Part shown: positions 37,285-43,985 of the stretch, piece by piece
Position numbering within the stretch: position 1 is the first letter of the stretch
How the letters are laid out: every line of letters starts with the position of its first letter
DNA from: Nocardioides sp. YIM 152315
GTDB taxonomy: Bacteria > Actinomycetota > Actinomycetes > Propionibacteriales > Nocardioidaceae
Length of the DNA: 56,202 nucleotides
Assembly: GCF_029210375.1 (NCBI RefSeq)
Contig: NZ_JARGER010000026.1
Location: 1-56,202 of the forward strand
Reading direction: 5' to 3'
Program-made: the position numbers and the translations under genes
The notes under the pieces: generated by a model
What the model was told of the DNA's origin: nothing
What the model saw: only the letters and a program-made list of their open reading frames with translations
The model's database searches: none

Positions 37285-38195
37285 CCCTCGAGATCACTCG
37301 CGTCGGACCCGAGTCGGCGGAGCAGGTGTTCGCCGTGGTGCACGCCGCGTTCGAGGCGCGGCCGCCGCTGGACCCGCCCGCCGCCGCGCTGCAGGAGACC
37401 GAGGAGACGATCGCCAAGCGGCTCACCGGCGCCGGAGGACTGCTCGCCACGCTCGACGGGCGCCCCGTCGGTGCGCTGGTGCTCGACCTGGTCGGCAGCA
37501 CGACGTACCTGCGCCGCTTCGGGGTCGTGCCGGACGCCCAGGGGCACGGCGTCGCGGCGGAGCTGATCGAGGCGGCGGTCGAGGCGGCCGACGGGTCCGA
37601 CGACCTCACCGTCGTCGCGCGCGAGGAGCTGCCGCAGACGGTGCGGTTCTGGGAGCGGCAGGGGTTCCGCGAGATCCGTCGCGAGCCACCCAACGTCGAG
37701 CTGCGACGACCGCTGCGCACCCACGTCTTCCAGGCGCCGGACGCCGAGGCCATGCGCGGGCTCGGCCGGTCGCTCGCCGGACAGCTCGCCAGCGGCGACC
37801 TGATCGTGCTCAGCGGCGAGCTCGGGGCCGGCAAGACGACGTTCACCCAGGGACTCGGTGCGGGGCTCGGCGTCCGTGGTGCGGTGACGTCGCCGACGTT
37901 CGTCATCGCCCGGGTCCACCCGTCCCTGGTCGGCGGCCCGGACCTCGTGCACGTCGACGCCTACCGGCTCGGGGGCCTCGACGAGCTCGACGACCTCGAC
38001 CTCGACACCTCCCTCGACGACGCCGTCACGGTCGTCGAGTGGGGCGAGGGGCTCGCCGAGGGCCTGTCGGAGTCACGGCTCGAGGTCCAGATCGTGCGTG
38101 GGGACGCCCCTCACGACGGGCTCGACCCGCGCCGCGTCGAGCTCACTCCCGTGGGACCGCGCTGGCACGCGCTGTCCTTCCGCGCCCTGGGTTGA
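37281..38195 (+). CDS. tsaE: GNAT acetyltransferase fused to TsaE (tRNA t6A ATPase subunit)
   Basis: A two-domain protein of 304 residues. Residues 1 to about 143 form a GNAT domain with the acetyl-CoA loop VVPDAQGHGVAAELIEAAV and a FWERQGF motif. Residues about 147-304 are a complete TsaE: GELGAGKTTFTQGL (P-loop at 179-186), SPTFVIARVH, HVDAYRL and VVEWGEGL. TsaE is the ATPase needed with TsaB/TsaD to place threonylcarbamoyl on A37 of tRNAs. GTG start overlapping the previous stop. The usual tsaB, rimI and tsaD genes do not follow; a hairpin array and a convergent gene do. Confidence 0.92.
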   Translation: MTLEITRVGPESAEQVFAVVHAAFEARPPLDPPAAALQETEETIAKRLTGAGGLLATLDGRPVGALVLDLVGSTTYLRRFGVVPDAQGHGVAAELIEAAVEAADGSDDLTVVAREELPQTVRFWERQGFREIRREPPNVELRRPLRTHVFQAPDAEAMRGLGRSLAGQLASGDLIVLSGELGAGKTTFTQGLGAGLGVRGAVTSPTFVIARVHPSLVGGPDLVHVDAYRLGGLDELDDLDLDTSLDDAVTVVEWGEGLAEGLSESRLEVQIVRGDAPHDGLDPRRVELTPVGPRWHALSFRALG

Positions 38196-38285
38196 GTCGG
38201 GAGATTCGGACACGCGAATCGGGGGTTTCGGACACCCGGACGCGCGCGAAGTCCCGACTCGACTGTCCAGAAGTCCCGACTCGAC
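38191..38285. repeat. compound hairpin / direct-repeat array between convergent genes
   Basis: GAAGTCCCGACTCGAC occurs twice (38248-38263, 38270-38285), and both copies can pair with GTTGAGTCGGGA at 38191-38202, which contains the tsaE stop. In between is a perfect small hairpin GATTCG-N6-CGAATC (38203-38220). It fills the whole gap between two convergent stop codons and probably terminates both. Confidence 0.75.
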
Positions 38286-38843
38286 CTACAGGCCGGTGAC
38301 GCCCTCTTCGCCGTACCCCTCGGCCTGCTCGTCGAAGTTCTCGTGCTCGAGCAGGTGCAGGATCGGTACGCCGAGTTTGCGGCGCGCCTTCGACGTCCAG
38401 TCGAGGTGGAAGAACTCGGCCACCACGTGCGGCCGCGTCAGGATGATCGCCTCGCGGCCGTCGACCTCGGCGACCTTCGCCGCCAGTGCGTCGATCGGCG
38501 GGTCGCTCACGACGTGGCCGTGCGCGACCGCGCCGCTGCGGCGCAGCGCCGCGAGCGTCTGCTCGAGCTCGGCGTGCGAGCGGTCCTCGCAGTCCTTGCG
38601 GACCGCGTCGAGGTCGACCTCGCTCATCGGCATCGTCGGCGACGAGAGCATGTCGCCGGCGGTCAGCGATCCCATGGCCGACTCGATGCGGGCGGCGGCG
38701 TCCTCCAGCGGCAGCAGCACGTGGTAGGTCACCGGCTCGTCGAGGCCCTCGTGGAGCGAGTGCACCTGCGCGGCGTCCTGGTCGCTCAGGGCCTGCTCGA
38801 CCAGGAGGACCACGTCGTAGTCCCCACCTGCGTTCTCAGACAT
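38286..38843 (-). CDS. conserved actinobacterial protein, possibly universal-stress-like
   Basis: Soluble protein of 185 residues. It begins YDVVLLVEQALSDQDAAQVHSLHEGL with an alternating strand-helix pattern, contains a middle segment with EQTLAALRRSGAVAHGHVVS (strand-helix-strand as in UspA folds), and later AIILTRPHVVAEFFHLDWTSKARRKLGVPILHLLEH, where two-domain stress proteins have their nucleotide loop. No catalytic motif is visible, so the function is unassigned. It starts 11 nt after the DNA ligase gene and is probably co-transcribed with it. Confidence 0.7.
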   Translation of the reverse strand: MSENAGGDYDVVLLVEQALSDQDAAQVHSLHEGLDEPVTYHVLLPLEDAAARIESAMGSLTAGDMLSSPTMPMSEVDLDAVRKDCEDRSHAELEQTLAALRRSGAVAHGHVVSDPPIDALAAKVAEVDGREAIILTRPHVVAEFFHLDWTSKARRKLGVPILHLLEHENFDEQAEGYGEEGVTGL

Positions 38844-38854
38844 CTCTGCCTTCC

Positions 38855-39940
38855 TCAGTCGACACGAAGGATTCTAGCCAGGTCGTAGCTCACCGGCTCC
38901 TCCAGCTGCTCGTAGCCGCACGACTCGGGGTCGCGGTCGGTGCGCCAGCGCCGGAACTGCGCCGTGTGCCGGAACCGGTGCCCCTCCATGTGGTCGTAGG
39001 CGACCTCCAGCACCCGCTCGGGCCGCAGTGGCGTGAAGGAGAGGTCCTTGCCCGCGCTCCAGCGGCTCTGCGTGCCCGGCACCCGGTCGGGGTTGGCGAC
39101 CGCCCATTCGGCCCACTCGCCCCACGGGTGCTCGGAGAGGTCGCAGACGAGCGGCCGCAGCTCCTCGATCAGCTCGGCGCGGCGCGCCGCCGTGAAGCTC
39201 GCGCTGACGCCGATGTGCTGCAGCTTGCCGTCGCTGTAGAGGCCGAGCAGCAGGCTGCCGAGCAGCGGCTTCTCGGGCGTGCTGGTCTTGTGCTCGCGGT
39301 AGCCGGCGACGACCACGTCGGCGGTGCGCTCGTGCTTGATCTTGAGCATCGTGCGGGCGTTCTGCTGGTACGTCGCGTCCAGCGGCTTGGCGACCACGCC
39401 GTCGAGCCCGGCGCCCTCGAACTGGTGGAACCACTCCTCGGCCTCGGCCGTGTCCGTGGTCGTCCGCGTGAGGTAGCAGGGACCGTCGAGGTCGCCCAGC
39501 GCCTCCTCGAGGGCCGCCCGGCGCTCGGCGAACGGGCGCGCGACGTACGACTCGTCGCCGAGCGCGAGCAGGTCGAAGGCGACGTACGACGCGGGCGTCT
39601 TCTCGGCCAGCAGGTCGATGCGCGACTTGGCCGGGTGGATGCGCTCCTGGAGCACCTCGAACTCCAGGCGCTCGCCGATGCTCACGAAGATCTCGCCGTC
39701 GAGCACGCAGCGCCCGGGCAGCTGCTCGCGCATCGCGACGACGACCTCGGGGAAGTAGCGGGTCAGCGGCTTGGTGTTGCGGCTGGCCAGCTCGACCTCG
39801 TCGCCGTCCTTGAAGACGATGCAGCGGAAGCCGTCCCACTTGGGCTCGAAGCTCAGCCCGTCGTACCTCTCCCGGTCGGGGATGCCCTTGACCGACTTGG
39901 CGAGCATCGGCTGGACGGGCGGCATGACGGGGAGGTCCAC
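38855..39940 (-). CDS. ATP-dependent DNA ligase, LigC-like
   Basis: Ligase of 361 residues, the compact two-domain type. It has an adenylation domain with the motif I lysine Lys34 in EPKWDGFRC, LDGEIF, YVAFDLLAL, GLDGVVAKPLD and MLKIKHERTADVVVAG, then an OB-fold with the last block VLEVAYDHMEG. No polymerase or nuclease domain is attached, unlike LigD. Actinobacterial LigC-type enzymes act as backup repair ligases. GTG 39940 is chosen because TATGGT lies six bases upstream (leaderless); ATG 39925 is an alternative. Confidence 0.88.
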   Translation of the reverse strand: MDLPVMPPVQPMLAKSVKGIPDRERYDGLSFEPKWDGFRCIVFKDGDEVELASRNTKPLTRYFPEVVVAMREQLPGRCVLDGEIFVSIGERLEFEVLQERIHPAKSRIDLLAEKTPASYVAFDLLALGDESYVARPFAERRAALEEALGDLDGPCYLTRTTTDTAEAEEWFHQFEGAGLDGVVAKPLDATYQQNARTMLKIKHERTADVVVAGYREHKTSTPEKPLLGSLLLGLYSDGKLQHIGVSASFTAARRAELIEELRPLVCDLSEHPWGEWAEWAVANPDRVPGTQSRWSAGKDLSFTPLRPERVLEVAYDHMEGHRFRHTAQFRRWRTDRDPESCGYEQLEEPVSYDLARILRVD

Positions 39941-39946
39941 TGGGCC

Positions 39947-39952
39947 ACCATA
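39947..39952 (-). promoter_or_regulatory. predicted -10 element TATGGT of the ligase gene
   Basis: On the minus strand TATGGT is followed by six bases and then GTG 39940, so a leaderless start is expected. Confidence 0.45.
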
Positions 39953-40050
39953 GGGGCTGGTCCGCTGCCGGTGGGCGCGGTGAGATGGCGGGCGGCAGGT
40001 CGTCGCGCGGGTTCGATCCTGGTCGTGCTCGCGCTGGGGCCGCTCGGGGC

Positions 40051-40144
40051 GCGGTTTCATCACGGGATGTTGTCGGAGCCCCGCTTCCCTGGCCGAGCTC
40101 ACCGTGGGAACCGCCGGTCGACCTTCATCCCTTGATGAAACCGC
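40051..40144. repeat. 94-bp element with 19-bp inverted ends
   Basis: GCGGTTTCATCACGGGATG (40051-40069) and its complement (40126-40144) match in 18 of 19 positions around a 56-bp centre. It lies between the divergent ligase and tRNA-Gln genes. It is on the promoter side of both, so it is not an ordinary terminator and may be a small mobile or palindromic repeat. Confidence 0.7.
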
Positions 40145-40198
40145 AACCGCCGGGCAGGTGTGCTGCCCCGCCAGGTGGGCCCTAGCCTTGGGCACCTA

Positions 40199-40217
40199 TC
40201 CCCGGTTGGTCTGCCGG
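40199..40217 (+). repeat. duplicate of the tRNA-Gln 5' end
   Basis: TCCCCGGTTGGTCTGCCGG is identical to the first 19 bases of the tRNA gene 62 bp downstream. Upstream of each copy is a related GCCCCGCCAGG(T/C)GG stretch, so the whole unit of about 62 bp looks like an imperfect tandem duplication. No anticodon arm follows this copy. Confidence 0.8.
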
Positions 40218-40260
40218 GCGGAGCTGCCAGCCCCGCCAGGCGGTCCCGCAGGGTTAGCAA

Positions 40261-40339
40261 TCCCCGGTTGGTCTGCCGGCAGGGCCCGCCTGACTTTGAA
40301 TCAGGACTAGCGACGTAGGTTCGACTCCTACCCGGGGAG
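40261..40339 (+). tRNA. tRNA-Gln (anticodon TTG)
   Basis: The acceptor stem TCCCCGG pairs with CCGGGGA (40332-40338) and the discriminator is G40339. The anticodon stem CCTGA/TCAGG encloses the loop CTTTGAA, with anticodon TTG at 40296-40298 reading CAA. The T arm is GTAGG-TTCGACT-CCTAC. CCA is not encoded. The D arm is less regular (GGTC/GGCC) and there are 9 bases between anticodon and T stems, so the total is rather long (79 nt). It lies just before glmU, a position I recall from other actinobacteria. Confidence 0.88.
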
Positions 40340-40340
40340 C

Positions 40341-41795
40341 GTGAGTAGCGAGCTGACGGTCATCGTGCTGGCCGCGGGTGGCGGCACCCGCATGAAGTCC
40401 AAGACCATGAAGGTGCTGCACCCGCTCGCGGGCCGCAGCATGATCGGGCACGTCCTGGCGGCCGCACACGCGCTGGAGCCGCAACAGGTGGTGGCCGTGG
40501 TCGGCCACCAGCGCGAGGCCGTCGGCGCGCACATCCACCAGGCGTTCCCCGACGTGGTGCTCGCCGTGCAGGAGGACCAGCTCGGCACCGGACACGCCGT
40601 GCGGATGGCCGTCGAGGCGGCCGGGACGAGCGCGGGCACGGTGCTGGTGGCGTACGGCGACACTCCGCTCCTCAGCGGCGAATCGCTGCGCGAGTTCGTG
40701 GCCGAGCACGACGCCGCCGAGCGCGCGGTCAGCATCCTCAGCGGCATCGTCGCCGACCCGTTCGGCTACGGGCGGGTGCTGCGCAACGACGAGGGCGACG
40801 TCGAGTCGATCGTCGAGGAGAAGGACGCGACCCGTGAGCAGCGCGAGGTCCGCGAGATCAACTCGGGGATCCTCGCCTTCGACGCCGCCTTCCTCGGCAG
40901 CGCCCTCCCGCGCATCGGCAACGACAACGCCAAGGGCGAGTACTACCTCACCGACACGATCGCGATCGCGCGCGAGGACGGGCTGACGGTCGGCGCCCAC
41001 CCCGTCGACGACGTGATGCAGACCGAGGGCGTCAACGACCGCGTCCAGCTGGCCCGGCTGGGCGCCGAGCTCAACCGGCGCATCGTCGAGGGCTGGATGC
41101 GCGCGGGCGTCACCGTGATGGACCCCGCGACCACCTGGATCGACGCCGACGTGGTGCTCGGGGGCGACGTGACGATCCTGCCTGGCACCCAGCTGCTCGG
41201 CGCCACGGTCGTCGGCGAGGACGCGGTGATCGGCCCCGACACCACCCTGAAGGACTGCGAGATCGGCCCGGGCGCCCGCGTCGTACGCGCGCACGGCGAG
41301 CTCGCGGTGATCGGCGCCGAGGCGAGCGTCGGCCCGTTCTCCTACCTCCGCCCCGGTGCCACCCTCGGCGTCAAGGGCAAGATCGGCGCCTTCGTGGAGG
41401 TCAAGAACTCCACGATCGGCGAGGGCGCCAAGGTGCCGCACCTGTCGTACGTCGGGGACGCGGACATCGGCGAGGGCACCAACATCGGCGCGGGCACGAT
41501 CTTCGCCAACTACGACGGGGTCGAGAAGCACCGCACGAGGATCGGACGGCACGCCAAGACCGCCTCCAACAACACCTTCGTCGCACCCGTCGAGATCGGT
41601 GACGGCGCCGGGACCGGCGCCGGCGCCGTCGTGCGTCGCGACGTGCCGCCGGGCGCCCTGGCGGTCTCGAGCGGCCCGCAGCGCAACATCGACGAATGGG
41701 CCCTGCGCAAGCGGGCCGGCACCCCGCAGGCACGGGCCGCGGAGGAGGCGCTGACCGGGCGACCGGACGCTGAGCGAGACGTGGCAGAATCCTGA
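40341..41795 (+). CDS. glmU: bifunctional N-acetylglucosamine-1-phosphate uridyltransferase / glucosamine-1-phosphate acetyltransferase
   Basis: Makes UDP-GlcNAc. It has 484 residues. The N-terminal uridyltransferase domain shows LAAGGGTRMKS, QLGTGHAV and VAYGDTPLL. The C-terminal left-handed beta-helix acetyltransferase has repeated hexapeptides, KNSTIGEGAKVPHLSYVGDA and NYDGVEKHRT. GTG 40341 is the only sensible start, since the family sequence LTVIVLAAG follows at once. The start codon lies one base after the tRNA-Gln discriminator, leaving no room for a ribosome-binding site outside the tRNA. Confidence 0.96.
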   Translation: MSSELTVIVLAAGGGTRMKSKTMKVLHPLAGRSMIGHVLAAAHALEPQQVVAVVGHQREAVGAHIHQAFPDVVLAVQEDQLGTGHAVRMAVEAAGTSAGTVLVAYGDTPLLSGESLREFVAEHDAAERAVSILSGIVADPFGYGRVLRNDEGDVESIVEEKDATREQREVREINSGILAFDAAFLGSALPRIGNDNAKGEYYLTDTIAIAREDGLTVGAHPVDDVMQTEGVNDRVQLARLGAELNRRIVEGWMRAGVTVMDPATTWIDADVVLGGDVTILPGTQLLGATVVGEDAVIGPDTTLKDCEIGPGARVVRAHGELAVIGAEASVGPFSYLRPGATLGVKGKIGAFVEVKNSTIGEGAKVPHLSYVGDADIGEGTNIGAGTIFANYDGVEKHRTRIGRHAKTASNNTFVAPVEIGDGAGTGAGAVVRRDVPPGALAVSSGPQRNIDEWALRKRAGTPQARAAEEALTGRPDAERDVAES

Positions 41796-41830
41796 GTGGA
41801 CCCCCTCCGGCGACCGAGGAGCAGCACACC

Positions 41831-42811
41831 GTGACCGGAATGAAGAAGACCACCGAGAAGAACCTGATGGTCTTCAGCGGCCGGGCCCACCCCGAGCTCT
41901 CCGAGGCGGTCGCGACCCTGCTCGGCACCGAGCTGGTGCCGACCTCGGCCTACGAGTTCGCCAACTCCGAGATCTACGTGCGCTACGAGGAGTCGGTGCG
42001 CGGCTGCGACGCCTTCGTGATCCAGAGCCACACGGCTCCGATCAACGAGTGGATCATGGAGCACCTGATCATGGTCGACGCCCTCAAGCGGGCGAGCGCC
42101 AAGCGGATCACCGTCGTGCTGCCGTTCTACGGCTACGCCCGCCAGGACAAGAAGCACCGCGGGCGCGAGCCGATCTCGGCGCGGCTGATGGCCGACCTCT
42201 TCAAGACCGCAGGCGCCGACCGCCTGATCGCCGTCGACCTGCACGCCGACCAGATCCAGGGCTACTTCGACGGCCCGGTCGACCACCTGATGGCGCTGCC
42301 GATCCTCACCGACTACGTGAAGGAGAAGTACGGCCGCGAGCAGCTGTGCGTCGTCTCCCCGGACGCCGGGCGGATCAAGGTCGCCGAGCGCTGGTCGGCC
42401 AAGCTCGGCGGAGTGCCGCTGGCCTTCATCCACAAGACCCGGCGCACCGACCGGCCCAACGAGACCGTCGCCAACCGGGTCGTCGGCGAGGTCGCCGGCA
42501 AGATGTGCATCCTCACCGACGACATGATCGACACCGGTGGCACGATCGTGAAGGCCGCCGAGGCCCTCATGAACGACGGCGCCGCGGGCGTCATCATCGC
42601 CGCGACCCACGCGATCCTCTCCGACCCGGCGGTCGACCGGCTGAAGAACTGTCCCGCCGTCGAGGTCATCGTCACCAACACCCTGCCGATCCCTCCGGAG
42701 CGTGAGTTCGACAAGCTCACCTGCCTGTCGATCGCGCCGCTCGTCGCACGCGCGATCCGCGAGGTCTTCGAGGACGGCTCGGTCACCTCGATGTTCGACG
42801 GGCACGCCTAG
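41831..42811 (+). CDS. prs: ribose-phosphate pyrophosphokinase
   Basis: Makes PRPP from ribose-5-phosphate and ATP. It has 326 residues. It shows FSGRAHPELSEAVA, the flexible RQDKKHRGREPISA loop, DLHADQIQGYF (metal-binding), VSPDAGRIKVAERW and the PRPP-binding DDMIDTGGTIVKAA. GTG 41831 has GAGGAG upstream; ATG 41840 is an alternative. It follows glmU as in most actinobacteria. Its TAG stop lies in the CCTAG end of element E2. Confidence 0.96.
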   Translation: MTGMKKTTEKNLMVFSGRAHPELSEAVATLLGTELVPTSAYEFANSEIYVRYEESVRGCDAFVIQSHTAPINEWIMEHLIMVDALKRASAKRITVVLPFYGYARQDKKHRGREPISARLMADLFKTAGADRLIAVDLHADQIQGYFDGPVDHLMALPILTDYVKEKYGREQLCVVSPDAGRIKVAERWSAKLGGVPLAFIHKTRRTDRPNETVANRVVGEVAGKMCILTDDMIDTGGTIVKAAEALMNDGAAGVIIAATHAILSDPAVDRLKNCPAVEVIVTNTLPIPPEREFDKLTCLSIAPLVARAIREVFEDGSVTSMFDGHA

Positions 42812-42974
42812 TACCGCGACCGGCAACCTTCGCCCGCTGCGCGCCGCCCATCACGCACTCTCGCTGCGTTGCCGTCGCTCGGAAGACGGTTCGGTATGAC
42901 TTCGCTCCGGCGCCTTGCGAGAGCACGCGCTGGACGACGCTCGCAGGGCAAGGGTTACCAGTCGCGGCACTAGG
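42807..42974. repeat. long palindromic element, copy E2 (168 bp)
   Basis: The ends CCTAGTACCGCGACCGGCAA and its near-complement pair with three mismatches over 22 bp; inner arms CTCTCGC/GCGAGAG flank the core at 42864-42918. The left end contains the prs stop, and the right end abuts the stop of the convergent luxR gene (42975), so the element fills the whole convergent gap. Confidence 0.87.
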
Positions 42975-43676
42975 TCAGGCCGCGTCGACGACCGCGGCGG
43001 ACGGCGTCCAGCCGACCTGCCAGGCGAGGGCGACCGCGCTGAGCTGCGAGCTGGCCTCGAGCTTGGCGAGCAGCGCCCGGATCTGGGAGCGCACCGTCGC
43101 GACGGACACGACGTGCGCCCGCGCGATCTCCGTGACCGAGCTGCCCTGCATGAGCCGCCACAGGATGCGAGCCTCCGCGGCCGTGAGGCGGGCGAGGTTG
43201 CGCCGGGTGCGCCGCTCGGCCGCCCGACCGTCCGCCGGTTCGGGTCGACGCGCGCGCGTCGCACCCGCGGCGGGCTGGAGCGACTCACCCGCGGCGTACC
43301 GCGCGATGAGCGCCACGAGCGCGGTGATCCCGTCGTCCTCCAGCACGGCGACCGCGCCGGCGCCCCGCAGCTCGGCAGCCTCGTCGGGACCCAGCTGACC
43401 GGCGACCACCACGCGCTGGCCGCGCGCGCCGAGCTCGGCGACGAGGTGGTGCACGTCGATGGTGTCGTGGGCGGCCAGCACGATCGCGACGAGGTCGGGC
43501 CGGGTCCGCAGCACCATGTCGCGGGCGCCGTTCATCGAGGCGCACGCCTCGAGGGGGACGGGCAGCACCCGCGCGCAGGGGGCGAGGGAGCGGCCGATCG
43601 CCTCGACGACCAGCCGGAACTGCCCGGCCACCGCGACGCGCGGCCGGGAGGCGGGGCTCCGTGTCGTCGCCGCCAT
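42975..43676 (-). CDS. LuxR-type regulator with degenerate receiver-like domain
   Basis: Protein of 233 residues. The C-terminal HTH is clear (LTAAEARILWRLMQGSSVTEIARAHVVSVATVRSQIRALLAKLE), closely related to the other three regulators in this block. The N-terminal domain has receiver-like strand-helix spacing (RVAVAGQFRLVVEAIGRSL; DLVAIVLAA) but lacks the acidic pair and the phospho-acceptor Asp, so it is probably not phosphorylated. ATG 43676 is chosen because AGGGAGAGG precedes it; 43718 is an alternative. It is flanked by elements E2 and E3. Confidence 0.87.
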   Translation of the reverse strand: MAATTRSPASRPRVAVAGQFRLVVEAIGRSLAPCARVLPVPLEACASMNGARDMVLRTRPDLVAIVLAAHDTIDVHHLVAELGARGQRVVVAGQLGPDEAAELRGAGAVAVLEDDGITALVALIARYAAGESLQPAAGATRARRPEPADGRAAERRTRRNLARLTAAEARILWRLMQGSSVTEIARAHVVSVATVRSQIRALLAKLEASSQLSAVALAWQVGWTPSAAVVDAA

Positions 43677-43738
43677 GCCCTCTCCCTGCTCGGCCGGCGA
43701 CGGACCCCAGTCCGGCACCGCCCGGTCATCCCACCGGA

Positions 43739-43905
43739 ACTAGTGGCCATCTCCGCTAGTTCGTCGGGGTCCCCGCCGCCCAGGCACGCACATCGCTGCG
43801 TTGGCAGCGCTCGAAAGACTCCAGTCTGCCTTCGCGCCGCCGCCTTGCGCTGCACGCACCCGGACGACGGCTACCCTCGACGAACTTCCGTCGATGACCA
43901 CTAGT
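43739..43905. repeat. long palindromic element, copy E3 (167 bp)
   Basis: ACTAGTGGCCATC..AGTTCGTCG.GG at the left and its near-complement at the right form arms of about 31 bp; GCACGCAC/GTGCGTGC flank the core 43796-43848 (CTGCGTTGGC...GCCGCCTTGC). It lies between the sugar transferase stop (43986) and the luxR start (43676). This is the only copy not touching a stop codon. Confidence 0.85.
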
Positions 43906-43985
43906 CCTTATCTAGCACGGCTGTCAAGAGCAGGGCGGCAGTTCCGCAGACGATCGTCATGCGGTCTAGATGAGGAGCGGACGGG

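Noticed and set aside
40199..40217. A second tRNA-Gln gene
   Set aside because: Only the first 19 bases are repeated. No anticodon or T arm follows.
42807..43905. Composite transposon formed by E2 and E3
   Set aside because: There is no transposase, no target-site duplication that I can define, and similar elements occur singly elsewhere. Kept only as a hypothesis.
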